DNA of 64,000 nucleotides, from the NCBI GenBank assembly GCA_036768485.1, contig JAVLUZ010000511.1:386411-450410 (forward strand), read 5' to 3'. The notes under the pieces are model-generated. The model was given only the letters and a program-made list of their open reading frames with translations. It had not been told where the DNA came from and ran no database searches. The position numbers and the translations under genes were made by a program. This document shows positions 42,380-55,121 of this stretch, in pieces. The DNA comes from Mermis nigrescens. Lineage: Eukaryota; Nematoda; Enoplea; Mermithida; Mermithidae. Within the stretch, counting starts at the first letter, position 1, and the number at the start of each line of letters is the position of its first letter.

Positions 42380-43490
42380 TTTACCAACACAAAAATCGCC
42401 AGGACATACGCGTGTTTTTCCACAATTAAGTCAGAATAAGGTAATTTAGGTTCAGGCAAAAGTCTATTCCTGTGAACGTGATGAATAATAAGAGGGTTAT
42501 AGACATATGCGATTTTTGCAGTTTCAGGCGTAGGTAAGTCAATAATTCGGTATGGACCAACACGCTTGGGTGATAGTTTACCGATTTCAGGTTGAATGAC
42601 TGAAGTATTATTGAGGTAGACTATATCCGAGAGATTAAAATTTGTGTGCGTTACGGTTTCTTATTACATTATGATTTTTGCTGCTTACGCGCTTGAGATA
42701 AATTTTGAGACGCGATTTCATGCAGATCCTGCAAAGTCAGCTTTAAATCAATGACGCATTTTTCCGCAACAGATGGTAAATTCGGATTTATCACGAAGTC
42801 ATTTATGAGTAAAGTGTCAAGAGGAAATGCTGGTTCTCGACTATAAAGCATTTCAAAAGGAGATATATTAGTTGACGATTGTGGAGTCGCTGCTGGTATG
42901 CAAATAATGCGAAGGGTAAAAATTGTTCCCAATCATACTGTGATCGCGCACTCAGCTTAGACAAACCATCAATCAATGTACGATTAAAACGTTCCACCAA
43001 CCCATCGCTAATTGGGGGTGATATGGGGTTGTAAATATTTTTTGAACGTTTAATAGTTTACAAACTTCCGAAATAAGGGTAGACGTAAAATTTGACCCTG
43101 ATCTGTCAAAAATTTCTTGGGGACTCCATAACGTGGTATAATTTCTCTTAGTAATAGATTTGCAATAGCTGTTGCTTTTATATCAGAAACAGCAAAAGCT
43201 TCCACGTATTTTGTAAAATAATCCATAAAAACTACAATTTGGTCATTTCTGGAGGGAGATCGCTGCATATGCAAACAATCGCACGCAATGAGTTCAAAGG
43301 GTGCGGATACTTCGATTGTTGCAACGAACGGATGTGGAATTTAATGCGACCTTACGCTGTAAGCACACATCACAATTCCTACACCACGCGATTACATCAT
43401 TTTCCATACGCGGCTACCAATAACGCATTTGTATGGCGGCAAGATTTTTATGCTGATGAAAAATGAGTTCAAAATAGAGTCATGAAATTG
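42380..43490 (-). pseudogene. gypsy integrase
   Basis: In order on the minus strand: a zinc-binding region around 43330-43480 (ending WCRNCDVC); a catalytic core with Asp near 43280 (ELIACDC), Asp in FLTDQG near 43100 and Glu in LVERFNRTLIDGL near 42990; then a C-terminal segment GKLSPKRVGPYRIIDLP and HVHRNRLLPEPK near 42470-42560. The D,D,E residues are readable but the frame shifts several times (for example at 43050 and 42930), so the protein is not intact. Confidence 0.85.
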
Positions 43491-44099
43491 CTAATATGAA
43501 GCGACACAAAGATTTGGGTATGACGATTTGATGAACGACAGTTGGTGAACGCTAGGTTGAAAACGACAAAAAAGTACATCGCTTATGAGAAAAAATTCGT
43601 CACGACATTTTTCGTTGTTAAGTCATTCAATGTGATGCGAATTTTAGCAATTCCGTCATCTGCACGCTGTTCTGTTTTGTGCAAATCACAAGAGAAAGGC
43701 ATTTCAGCCTTTTCTGCAGCTGGTAAGTAACAAGCGTTCGCGAAATGTAGGTGGTTTGGAATTAATAGGATCGGCTTGGCGCGAGTAGGATTATTATTTT
43801 GTGCGTTTGGATGATTAATTGGCGCAGTAGGTGTATTATCGCACGATCGGTCAAGTGGAAACAATTCATCATCTGACACAGAATCTTCGGATTCTAAATT
43901 GGTGATGCGAATTTATATTGCGCTCTACTTTATATTTGTGTTCTGTAGATTATATTTAGGATGACGTGAAAGAAGATCAGCTGGCGCAGTTATATGCACC
44001 AGGAACGCAAACGATATCATATTCATATTATACCTGTAATTTAAGACCAACGACGTAATCGACTCGATGGGTCTTTAAGGTTTACTAGCCAGGTTAACG

Positions 44100-45240
44100 C
44101 TTGATGATCAGTTTCCATAATGAATTTTACCGTAAAGATAATGTCGATAATGCTTGATGGCCCACACTACCGCTAGTGCTTCTTTTTCTGAAGTAGCATA
44201 ATTACATTCAGCAGAATTTAGCTCGCGACTAGCTTAGCTAAGAATAAAACGACTTTGATGTAAATGCTTTTGCGTCAAAATAGCACCTAACGCATAGTTA
44301 CTTGCGTTAGTTGTTAAAATAAATTGGTGCTCATGATCGAATTTTGGTAATTGCAAAACAGGTGGAGATGTAAATGCTTTCTTCAGAAGCTCAAAGCGGT
44401 TTATGCTCAGCCTTCCAGCAAACTTTGACATCTTTACGTAGAAGATGGAATAGCGGTTTAGCGATTTTAGCAAGATCTTTTAACGAATTTCTTAAACCAT
44501 TGACCAAGCCAAGAAATTTCTGCACGGATTTAACGGTTTTTGGTACGGGAAACGAGATTAAATTTGCAATCTTAGACATATCGGGAGCGATGCCCATTGC
44601 ACTGATGCTGTGGCCAAGAAATTTTACCTCTGCATGCGCGAGATGGCATTTATCAGGCTTTTGACACATAAGTTTGCCTTTTTAAGAGCAATGAAGACAT
44701 TTTCAAGATCTTTTAAATGTTCTTCGAAAGTACGTGAAAAAATAATTATGTCATCGATGTAAACGAGGACAAAGATTTCCAATTTAGACCTGCGAGCACA
44801 AGCTCCATTAGTCTTTGAAAATCTGTGGGCGCATTTCTTTAAACCAAAAGGCAAAACTTCAAATTCGTAATGACCAACAGGACATATAAATGCTGTTTTT
44901 TCGCGAGATTTATTATCGAGTGGAATTTGCCAATATCCAGATTTCAAATCTAGTGTGCTAAAATATGCAGCACTGCCTAAAGTATCAAAATAATCGTCTA
45001 ATTGTGGAAGAGGGTAACTGCGTTTTAGTGACGTCATTTAACCGTTGATAATCGACGACTGGCCTAAGGAACCGTCCTTTTTCCTAATGAGAAATAATGG
45101 ACTTGCCCATGGGCTAGTTGTATGTCGAATAATTTTTATCCGCAAGCATTTCATTTATAATTTTCTGCATAGATTCTCTTCTAGAATGCTCAACACGGTA
45201 AGTTTTTCCAACAATGGGTGGATTATCCCCTGAAGCCAAT
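44100..45240 (-). pseudogene. gypsy reverse transcriptase and RNase H
   Basis: RT motifs on the minus strand: SYPLPQLDDYFDTLGSAAYF, STLDLKSGYWQIPLD, GHYEFEVLPFGLKKCAHRF and the catalytic YIDDIIIFS at about 44740-44761. The thumb region contains VKFLGHSISAMGI. RNase H begins with FILTTNASNYALGAILTQ at about 44270-44330, where the usual first catalytic Asp (TDAS) is Asn. Frame changes occur near 44670 and 44390. This is the classic Ty3/gypsy arrangement. Confidence 0.92.
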
Positions 45241-45344
45241 ATGATGTTTCATCATGGGGGTACGACCGAGAGGTTCATTTTTTAATGCAAAAATTGAGTC
45301 GTATTTTTAAGCAAAGTTCACGAATTTGTTGCTGTTGTCTAGAA

Positions 45345-46075
45345 TTAACGGCGGAGCCGTTTAGAGTCATTTATTGATGCAAAAAGCCCTGGTGTCCTAT
45401 CATCAAAGGATGAAACATGTGACACGACTTCGGCATCAGTGGTTAAAGAACCTATTATTTCACTAGAGTCAATGCGAATTGGTGCTTTAGAGATGTTACA
45501 GACGCGAACAGGTATTAGAGGTTGTGAAGCATCGACTATAGACGGAGCAACAAAAAGTGAAGTTTTTTCCATAAAATCGGGATTAGGTTCAATAATGCAA
45601 ATCAAATTGCAAGAACCGTGACTTATATAGCCAGGTGTAATTAATTCATGCCTAGGTTGTATAATAACAGGCTCAGGTAACGAAACATGCACACACACAC
45701 AACACCAGAGGTGGTTGCGTTGGGTTTTGCGCGAAATTGCAATTTTTCGTGAGATGAAAGTAAATTAATCTTTATGCCGTTTATAAAAGCACAATGCTCA
45801 ATAGGATTAACCCACATGAGTGTGGATTCGCAAAAATCATATCCTAAAAGCATGTCTTCCGGCAAGTGATCAATTATAGCTACTGAGGTAGAAATAGATT
45901 GTTCCACGATTGTTAAAGTCATATTTACTTTATAGTGAACGACTGCGGTAATTTCGCCTACACCATGTACGACTTGTGAAACTTGCTTAGGTGGTAAATT
46001 AAAACCAAGACGTAAGAATGCTGATGTGGTCATCATGGTGACCTGTGAACCCGTGTCTATCAGAGCAGGCACGTC
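45345..46075 (-). pseudogene. gypsy aspartic protease and linker
   Basis: PALIDTGSQVTMMTTSAFLR at 46010-46072 contains the catalytic DTG triad. DMLLGYDF (about 45835-45860) is the usual G-x-D/N element near the end of the domain. The linker toward RT reads VRVCNISKAPIRI and PGLFASINDS. The protease frame is open for 143 codons, then shifts near 45700. Confidence 0.85.
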
Positions 46076-48929
46076 AACGCCATGAACTTTAATGAGAATA
46101 GTGGGTAAATTTGTCCCAGCATGACTTACGATAGGAATATTAGATCGAAAATCTTAGATGGAGGTAGGATTAATTTTTTCGTAAGTTGCAAGACGACGTT
46201 GTACACGTTCGTATTCTTGAAGAAATTCTGCGACGCGAAGAAATTAGGACGCGCGCTGATTCTTGCTCGTTCGCAGTAACCGTGTTCACATCACGAGGAG
46301 ATGTAAGGGTTGGCTGCAGTGGGGGTATATTCAAGGCGGGTTGGTTGTCTGCAGTGTATGTGACATACGGGCGATTGAAATTATTATCGCTGCAATAACT
46401 AGAGTTATAGTATGTGCCACGCTGTTCATTAGGAAATTGCACAAAAGGTGTATTTTGGCGATTGGTTATTATAACAATTATCGTAACGCGAATTTTGATA
46501 ATTAGCACACAAATTTTGGTAATGATCATTACGATTTTGCCGAAAATTCGATCGTGATTGCTTTGATTCAAAGCGATTATCATCATTATTTGCATAGTTA
46601 GATGAACGATGTTGACTAGTGTTAATGACATATCGCGATTGAGATCGATGCCTATTCTGCTAATTCGAACTGATGGCGAACGATTTCTGTCACAAAGAAC
46701 GCGATTGGCTGCAATTGCGCGCCATAGACTTAGTATTCCGATCAGCTTGATTATTAAAATTAGCTTTATTAGACGTTTCTTGCCTTTGACGCGTGAAACA
46801 TTCCTCATAAATGTGACCTGCGCTTGCAAAAGGTACAATATTTACAAGAAGAATTTTCTGGTTTCTCAGCATCACATGAGATGGCGAAACGCTCGATGCC
46901 GCGAACGATTTGGATCATTTTGATTCGATGCGCGAGGAGTATCTTTAGGTACTACGCTGCCTACTGGAGCAGCTGTTACCGATACATAAGGCGTTACTGC
47001 CTTTTTATCCTCAAATTCTTTATTAGCAAATTCAGCGCTAAGCGCATTGTCCAAAAATTCAGCTAATGATGTCAGGTTTTTTATGATATGCCTCTTTCGA
47101 AATGTGTGGTAATAAACCTTGTTTTAGTTGATGTCGCATTAAATTATTGAAATGTGGCGAGTCAACTTCAAGATAGGGATCCGACTTAATTAACTCTTTG
47201 CGAAGCGAGAGATAATAAGCTTTAACCGGATCTGCTAGGCTGCTGTTTGTGTGACAAAAATCCATTAAAAGAGCGCACCAGTGTCCATAGGACAAAATTC
47301 GGTTATTAGCTTATTTACCATTTTCGAATAAGATTGTTGTATATCAGCAGGTAACGAATGGTATAGACGCAAAACATAAGGGTCAAGAAATCCAGTAGCG
47401 AATTTTTAAACGATCAGCCTTGTCAACAGGTATTGGCAAGCGATTCAAATTCCTGCAAAAATGGATTCTTTATATCCAATTTATCGCCGTCAAAAAATTT
47501 TTTATTTGCAATTGCAAATTGCATCTGCTGCAAAAATGGTCCGCAATTCAAGGAATCAGTGAGACGTGAATCACCACGCGAGCTTTCAGATGAAGAACCT
47601 GAACTATGCCTATGACGCTATCTGGGCGCTGATCGAGATTTATGACAAGCGAGCGACACTGCCGTGGCGATCATAACTTAGTTAGATGAGCTGTCGTCAG
47701 AAAATTTGACATGTTTTTTTCCTACTAGACGATTCAGATTGAGGAGCAGCTTCATTTTGCAAATTTGCAGATTCGTTATTAATACCAGATAAATTTATTC
47801 AACCGTTGCATTTCAATATTAGAAGAATGCAAGATAGGATTATTAGTGGTATTTCCACATTTATAGGATTAGGTACATAATTATTGGGTAAGATTTCTCC
47901 TTGAGGTGGAAAATACTGCAGCGGTGGTGGATTTATTGCTGCTGCGAATTTGCAATAGAAGGATTAGGTACGAAGGAAGGCACATTACGATTTAATGGCA
48001 GCGAAGGACGAAATCGCGACGCCTGCGAAATCGTAGGTATATTCTCCAAAAAACCCGGAAGTTTTGCACTGATTGCAAACCCGTGTTTACAGGATTCTGT
48101 GACAAATTACATATTTCCGGCGCGCGGTTCGTACAACTTTGAGAGATATTTTCTGGAACAGTTTCCGAAGGTGAGCGTGAATTCGATGCTCTGTTGCTAG
48201 TAGACAACAGTGAAGATGCCTTGGCGCGCATTTTGCGACGAGCCTGCACTTTGGCGCATTGAATTCAGAAAAATTTGCGCTATCGATTGAGTGGTTAATG
48301 CGCTCAGATACATTAGTTTCTATGCGATTCAGAACTGGTTGGGGCTTAAGCATAGTGCTTAGCTCCAAACGCAGTTTATGCATTTCATCCGCATTTTCCT
48401 TTTTATCTTGATCAACGCTGTAGAAAGATCCGAAAATTGCAAATGAATAGCTTGTAGCGCTTTCAAAATAAGATCATTAGTCACATTAGCATTAGCACGC
48501 TCTCTGTCGGCATTCATGCAGCGACTATGATTACTTTCTACCGCCAGAATCGCGGATTTTCGCTCCGAACTGGTTTCAGGGTTATTTTTGTCGCGGTTAA
48601 TGGTAGTCGATATTGATCATTGTGTGACTTGATGAATTGTCAATATTAGATCCGACCTAGTTAGCGAAGATTGATTAATGCGAGATCGCATGGTACTCAA
48701 TGATAATTCGTCTTCGGACTGTGTATTACTCGCGGCATGTAGTGACGCCGGGTAATTTATCATTATTTGCCTTAGTCGTATACGCCTCTCGTAATTGTGT
48801 CATTACCGCAGAATTACACGCGCTATTAGAGTCAACAGGCGCGGTAGGTAATTGGCGAGCTGAAGCAGGTGGCGTAGAAGGTTTTTTCAATTTAGCGGGC
48901 GGTGTCCGCAAAACCTTTTTTCCTGCCAT
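46076..48929 (-). pseudogene. gypsy gag (capsid/nucleocapsid)
   Basis: The start ATG at 48929 begins MAGKKVLRTPPAKLKKPSTP. A capsid-like portion lies near 47059-47295 (LADPVKAYYLSLRKELIKSD, FNNLMRHQLKQGLLPH). A CCHC zinc knuckle is recognisable around 46800-46850: Cys-Lys-Tyr-Cys, then after a one-base shift AGHIYEEC. The frame is broken in many places. The N-terminal quarter matches the partial copy at 9429-10680. Confidence 0.8.
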
Positions 48930-49516
48930 TTTTAGGTATCACTAATGTCAAAAAATGTGCCTTTGTGTAAAATAAATTTCAGTACGTCGAAATTTTTCCC
49001 AAAATAAATGTTTCAAATTAGAGCTTTGTCGATCCGAAAAACAGGTTTTTTCACGTAAATAGTACTTCTTCACGTGAAGTAAGATATACCCCACGAAATG
49101 ATCGAAAGCAGATAAAAGTAAGCCTAAAGCGCAAGAACGTGTACGTGGTTAGAAAAACAGTTAGGTAAGAACCTAAATGACGGAATTTCGTTGTCAGTTG
49201 AGAAAAATGATAGATCGTCGCCTGTGGGCTGACGTTTATAGAAAAATGAATATGGCCGAGTGTGAGAGCTGCCTTCGTCAGTAGAGATCCAACGGAAATA
49301 AAAATAACGATGGCTTTACCACGGTACACAAAATCTTTACCACGACGCTTACTTAAATTGCGCACTGCCACGATCATGTCGATACAACAACAAAGGTGAA
49401 CTTAAACGTTACACATTTTTAGATGGCCAAAATGATAATTTTTTGGATCGAAAAATAATTTTACGATGAATGATCAGCTCGGCTGTAGCTACAGCCTAAA
49501 GGAGTGGAACATCCAA
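48930..49516 (-). other. Leader and primer-binding region of the gypsy element
   Basis: Immediately after the 5' LTR the minus strand reads TTGGATGTTCCACTCC. The first ten bases are the same in the partial copy at 8852, as expected for a conserved primer-binding site beginning TGG. I could not match it to a tRNA from memory. The rest of the leader has no long frame in its own direction apart from short chance ones. Confidence 0.6.
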
Positions 49517-50551
49517 TGTAAATGTAGAGCCCCTAACGTCTACTGAATCGACGTAGGGACTGATACATTACCTTCGAGATTTACCTAGGTATGTAGGTAC
49601 TAAGTCTACGCTTAGTGCTGGCCCCAATCGCGCGCTCTAAGACTTTCGATCTTTTGGACCCTTAGATACCTTACGGCTTCAATCCCCTCAGCCCTAATAT
49701 TGCTGGCCGCTTTTACGTCGGGTGATCTCAGCAGCTACGCCCTAAGACCCAAGGCTACCTACCTAGTCTCTAATTGCCGCGGAGGTCAGTTGACCTATCT
49801 CAAGCTCAAGTTGTACTTAACTTATTTTCAATCAGTGCCTGATCAGAAATGTTTTGGTTCCTAATTAGTGTAGCACGCTGAACTATGAAAACAACAACAA
49901 CGAGCTCTATGCTGATCAATCATCCTTAAAGATTAGATAATACTTGATCAATTTTTGGCTTGAGAAATAAATTATGATTTTCGAATGGAAAAGGCTATCA
50001 TACGGAATTTACCTATCAGTCCACTAGAAGGTGGAAGTCCTCGACGTAGGGATGATGGCCGACCTAACCTTGGTATAACCAAGACCACGTTGGTTTTCTA
50101 TGCTTTATTCGACGAAGAACACACGCCTATAGCTGTGAAACAGAATACGCAAAAGAAAAATGACAATGTACAGTCGAAATAACCGGCCAACGAAAAACCC
50201 AAAAGCCAGACTCCAAAACGACGTTAAGTACACCGGCCTCAAGGGCCATTACAGTAAATTAAAACAACGATCAATTTAACATAATATCGAAGTGACTTTT
50301 ATCTCAGATCGAATGTTCTCGATTCACATAAGCGGTATGCATTAAACAATTACTATTATCATACACTTAGTTCGCTACCGGACAAGTATCTAAATGTTTT
50401 TTATTATTGAAAATTTGGGAAAATAATGGGAAGACCGAAGGCATATCCCACAGTACACTATCATAGATAGCTACTAGTATTATTATAAAGAGTGGTTTAT
50501 TGCGAACTGCTAAGGCAGGCTCGCCTAGACGCAGTAACTCTCGCAGTTACA
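49517..50551 (-). repeat. 5' LTR
   Basis: On the minus strand it starts TGTAACTGCGAGAGTTAC at 50551 and ends CATTTACA at 49517. 1035 bp, closely similar to 36250-37293, with differences such as an interrupted GCTATGTTATGG segment. The target duplication CTAC follows at 50552. Confidence 0.92.
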
Positions 50552-50555
50552 CTAC

Positions 50556-52785
50556 CTAAAATTGACTAGCACTATGAAATAAAGCATATTTCTAACGCTA
50601 TTTTGCATTTCTGCCGGTTTTATGAGGTCATTTTGACCCGAAAAGGCTAACCAAATGACCCCAGACCGCCTGATCTCTCCCAGGTCAGCCATGCTGTGCA
50701 TATGGTACCATGGTCTAGACCCCTCCAGGCCCACAAGCATATCCACTAACAAGACCACAGAATCTGACTGATCATGATTACTTCATCTCGGCCCGAATTC
50801 ATGCGACTTATGTACGTTCTTTCAACAATTGCAATACGCCTTTTTCGATAATGGGCCTGAGACGAGTAGCTGAACGGGCATTAGGCTTGATCGCCAAATC
50901 AGAATCAGCTGATGGCAAAAAGGTACAATTTAAATAACTTTGTTGGAATTTCTAAGATTGCAAAGATAAAATTTAATCTGTTTAATTTAAGAAGGTAAAA
51001 AATATGTACTTAAATGCGCGCGACTTCTTAATGACAAAAAATTCATATTGGAAATTGCGATGACATAAGAAACATTCCGGATCATTTTTCGCCCAAATTT
51101 TATCTGGATACATACCAACTTAGAAGTTGGAGCGAACCTTTTTGCAATCAGAAATGTTTTTAGTCTACTTTGTTACGTTGGTAAGATTGTTATATTTCAT
51201 GCTTAAACACGGATCGGTTCATACATTGGCAGCACTTATGTACATGCTGGGGAGGAGTATGGTAGTTATAAAAACAGCTACGTTCCCAGAAAAACATTCA
51301 ATAACACAATTCTAGAGGGCCGATCGATGTTTCAGGGTCTCGCAGAGTTTCAAGGGTCTACATAGTATTTCTAACCTCTGCCTCCACGCCCACACGTGAA
51401 ACAGGTTTACGGTGGAGAGATATGACAGCCGCCCGCGTGTTTTTTGGCCATTTTTATCGCTATACAGGGTGGGCCAAACAAAAATCTTATCTCCGATGTC
51501 AGACCGTGATTTGGGCTAATACGAACCATTGTATCAAGGCTATCAATAAATTAAATATTCCGTATTTGATAATTGATATACTTTTTGTCAGTTTTCATTA
51601 CATGCATATGTATATGCAAATGAGTTAATGAAGACTTGTATTTTTCAAAATCTACATAAAACCTGTACTTTGAAATAAATGTCACCAGCGACTTTAATTT
51701 AAGATATACACGTAATATCAAAAACAACATCTCTTTCTTGGCTTTTCGCCAAAATCGAGCGCACATAGCGGAAGCGCTTCATGGTTTAATAGAAATGGTC
51801 ATTAAACATAAATAAATAATAGTTTTGACGAAACAGACATTAACTAATAGCTGAAAGTTTTTGAAACGAATAAAAATATGTAAATGCGTATTTATTTCGA
51901 AGTTTGCAATGAATTTTAAAGGCACTTGAACGATTTTTGGTGCTGCTAACCCTTTTTACCGTACGAAAATTTCTGCAGTACCATTTAACCCACACTTTGG
52001 GCAAGTCTGTCCCTAACATGCCAAAGAAGTAGGTACCTTAAAAATAAATAACCACGTTTGTAAATATTTGCTATTTCATTATTTTGCAGGAAAGTCCCAT
52101 TTTATACGGAAAGTTATGATTTTAAGCTACTCTTTCGGATTATCTGTTGTGTGTGTCCTGTGATCGTACAATATGTTCGCTTCATGAAAATTTTTCCATG
52201 TTGATATGTTCTAGAAACGAAAGGCACCATCAGAAATGTCGAAAAGTGGTGTTTTCGACTTGCGTGCGACGTTTAAGCCAAAAAACCATCTGTAGAAAAA
52301 AATTTCGAAGCTGATCCCCACCCCACCCCTAATTTATCACGTGGTACATGCATGGTGTTTTCTTTTTTAATTTATTTTTTATTGCTTTTTTCAGTTATTT
52401 TCAGAAAGATTTTTTAAATTTTTTCTGATTTAAGGCTTTGCTTATCAACACTACAGCTAATATCCTCTAAAGATACCGTACGCCAGTGATGCAGTCGAAA
52501 ATATCCCAGTCTACGGCCCTATACTATCGACTCTTCTCAGTGGTATGGGTGATGCTCTATTTCCGTCTCTTAACGTCGTACTACCCTATCTACCAAAGTA
52601 ACGTTGCTGTACCAAATGCCAGCCTTAGCAAACATATTTAAAAAGTTTTGCACAGATTGCCAAAAAGCAGTCGCAAGCAAATACATATATTGAAATATAA
52701 CTGATAATTGCCTTTATTGATTCTTTACATACATATATGCATTTCCTATTTTCCTCAGTAAAATTCCTCCCTTGAAAAATAGGAT
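50556..52785. other. No gene seen
   Basis: AT-rich sequence. Frames at 50552-50758, 51127-51315, 51422-51628 and 51551-51766 have no recognisable motifs. No terminal repeats were identified. Confidence 0.45.
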
Positions 52786-52789
52786 TGGG

Positions 52790-52898
52790 GGCCAGGTGCG
52801 CTGCCTAGTCCGAGTGCGCGGCCAAGTCCGAATGCGCTGCAAGGTCCGAGTGTGCTGCTGTAGTCGAGTGCGCTGACAGGGCCAAGTGCGCTGCCAAC
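52790..52898 (+). repeat. GTCCGAGTGCGCTGCC minisatellite, left array
   Basis: About six variants of an 18-19-bp unit (AAGTCCGAGTGCGCTGCC). The reverse-complement unit makes a second array at 53960-54072. Confidence 0.8.
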
Positions 52899-53196
52899 TA
52901 AACAGACGCAAGTACGCAAGTAGGTACATACAATTATGTTTTTCTTACCGCTTTGTCACTGAGTAGGTACAACTGATCACAGTGAAATCCATAAACGTTT
53001 TTGGAGAGATTCCAAGGAAGATCAAGACCCCAAAATAGCAACTGATTCCAGCAAAAAAGGATTTTTCCAGACCGACCCACCAGAATTCCCAAGCTTTACA
53101 TACATAATAATACCTTATTTTAGGCAGCCTCTTAGCAGATGTACAATACTTTCATATTATAACTTATTGTTAGTAAGAAATATGGGTACTTATATG

Positions 53197-53389
53197 CAGT
53201 GGCGGACCTTGGATTTTCCCAAGGGGGGGCGGTACCCCTAAGGGGGCGGAACCCTGTCTTGGGCGGAAAAATTAGCCGTTTTAACCCAAAAATCGCTAAA
53301 AATCGCTCAAAAATGCTTAATTTTGCGCACTATTTTGGGCCTATGGGGGGGGCGGCCGTTCCCCGCCCCCCCCCCTAAATCCGCCACTG
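53197..53389 (-). mobile_element. hAT-type MITE, family B
   Basis: 193 bp from CAGTGGCGGACCTTGG to TAAATCCGCCACTG, near-perfect TIR. The flanks CTTATATG at 53189-53196 and 53390-53397 are identical. It contains GGGGCGGCCG near its right end. Same family as 34727 and 56252. Confidence 0.92.
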
Positions 53390-53397
53390 CTTATATG

Positions 53398-53955
53398 TTA
53401 TTCCAATGCTGTATTTGGCTTAGATATCTATTATCGTTTTCCGTCAACACTTTTCGTTTGAGAATTTGTGCTCATAGATAAGTAGGTATGTACATGCGGA
53501 CAAATGTACCCTGCTATTACTCGTGCCAACGAATGATTCTTATGCATAAGTGACACAAAACATTCAATTGACCGATAAGTCGCAGGAAAATTAATTAAAA
53601 AACACGTAACACTTGCTCTTCATTATACATTTAGCACTAATCGACTTTTCTTTCCTATGAGATGACGCATTTGCCTGAGATATAATGTAGCTCCGTCATC
53701 AGAAGCTGAAACTCATGATTTTGCAAAGCACCAGCGTCGAAATTAGGAACATTCCATATATGCACTGCAGTCGCTCCTGCAAATCGAAATTTCGCAGCAC
53801 GGATTCGGGTATCTAGAGCAACATACGTAGGATCTCTTTCTCTGGGTTGGACAACATTGCACATCAGATCTCTTACTCGTAGTGCTGTTTACACAAGTAG
53901 TCTACTGGAGAAACATAGTTTTTCAGTATCAGCGGAAATAATGCGCACGCAAAGC
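53398..53955. other. No gene supported
   Basis: A minus-strand frame at 53655-53864 (VALDTRIRAAKFRFAGATAV) is less AT-biased than its neighbours but matches no family I know. Otherwise AT-rich. Confidence 0.4.
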
Positions 53956-53959
53956 GGTT

Positions 53960-54072
53960 TGGCAGCGCACTCGGCCCTATCAGCGCACTCCACTATAGGC
54001 AGCTCACCTGACCTCGGCAGCGCTCTCGGACTTGGCAGCACACTCGAACTAGGCAGCGCACTCGGCACCGAC
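53960..54072 (-). repeat. GTCCGAGTGCGCTGCC minisatellite, right array (inverted)
   Basis: Units read GGCAGCGCACTCGGCC, GGCAGCGCTCTCGGACTT and GGCAGCGCACTCGGCACC, the reverse complement of the left array 1.1 kb away. A MITE and other sequence separate the arms. Confidence 0.8.
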
Positions 54073-54320
54073 CCGAAAAATAGGTATTAGGTTACGTCAC
54101 ATTCCAAGTTACGTGTGATAAAAACTATGTATGCAATAAGAACACAACCATATATCGACAAAAAGGAATGAGATTTCGGGAATTCATATAGTTACGCCTA
54201 TATGTAGATGCATAACATGGCCGATCGGAGAGGGGTGGAGTCGAAATTGAGCTTTTTTGGGCTAGAATGATCTCGAAAACTGATATAAGCGCGAAAATAG
54301 CGTTAAAAGTATGTTATTAC

Positions 54321-55113
54321 TAGAGCATGCAAAATTTGGTGCTGCACAAAATTTCTTTTATGCTCCTAACTATAAGATTCAGGATGTCGAGAAGCGTCGA
54401 AACAAGCACATTTTCAACGCTCTACTATCAATTTTTTTGCACCAAATTGCACCAAATCAGCCTATCAAGCACTAAATTGCACTAAATATGGGTTTTTGCG
54501 AAAATTTCTACCAAATTGAGCGGAAATCAAACTCGTATTGTGTATAATAATTCTGCTACTAATTTTTACTGAATTTGAGACACGGCGTCGGTTTTGGCAA
54601 CTAAGCTTCGTACTTTGAGTTAACAGCATGCGTCGGATCACAGAGTTACAGATGGAACAATTCTAAAGTGTGGTTTATGCGAATTCGTTATTAAAATTGA
54701 CGACAAACATCAAAAAAATGCTTAAGTATGAGCTGTCTGCTGTAGCTACATTCACATTTCTTGCCTCAAGCAGTAGAAAAGCTTGAGACCCAAGGATAAA
54801 CAGAAGAAGATCAATGGGAAATCTTTGACGGCGCATGTGAGTAGAAATTCTGATATCGAAGAATTCATTGCCGAGAAAAATCCTCAAATTCGACTTAAAA
54901 CTTTATACACCTATTTTTTTCGCCGTATAAAATGATTTTAACTGATCGCAGACAAAGCCTATTGCTTGAAAACATTGAAGTGTATAATGTCGTTGCGTTT
55001 AACAAATTTTCGTTTGAACAAAACCCTGAAATTTTGCACTAAATCAGCTGAATTTTAGCATCAAATTTTGCACCAACTTTACAATTTTTTCGCACCGAAA
55101 ATTGCAAGCTCTA
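54321..55113. mobile_element. hAT-type element, TIR TAGAGCTTGCAA
   Basis: Left end TAGAGCATGCAAAATTTGG, right end CCGAAAATTGCAAGCTCTA, a TIR of about 20 bp with mismatches. Flanks GTTATTAC and TTTATTCC match at 6 of 8. Inside, TTGCACCAAAT-like words are repeated near both ends. 793 bp with no transposase. Confidence 0.75.
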
Positions 55114-55121
55114 TTTATTCC

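Larger units (their letters stand above)
36250..50551 (-). mobile_element. Full-length Ty3/gypsy LTR retrotransposon, 14.3 kb
   Basis: Two homologous LTRs (36250-37293 and 49517-50551) in the same orientation bound the element, which is transcribed on the minus strand. The 4-bp flanks CTAC (36246-36249) and CTAC (50552-50555) are identical, in the usual size range for gypsy. Order from 5' to 3' on the minus strand: LTR, leader, gag, protease, RT-RNase H, integrase, an extra coding region of about 3.8 kb, polypurine tract, LTR. Protease-RT-RNaseH-integrase order places it in Metaviridae. All frames are broken by shifts and stops. The size is large for gypsy because of the extra 3' coding region. 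Confidence 0.92.

Noticed and set aside
46170..46838. 222-codon minus-strand ORF rich in I, L, R and N
   Set aside because: It overlaps the gag/nucleocapsid region in a different frame from the zinc knuckle; low-complexity gag read out of frame explains it.
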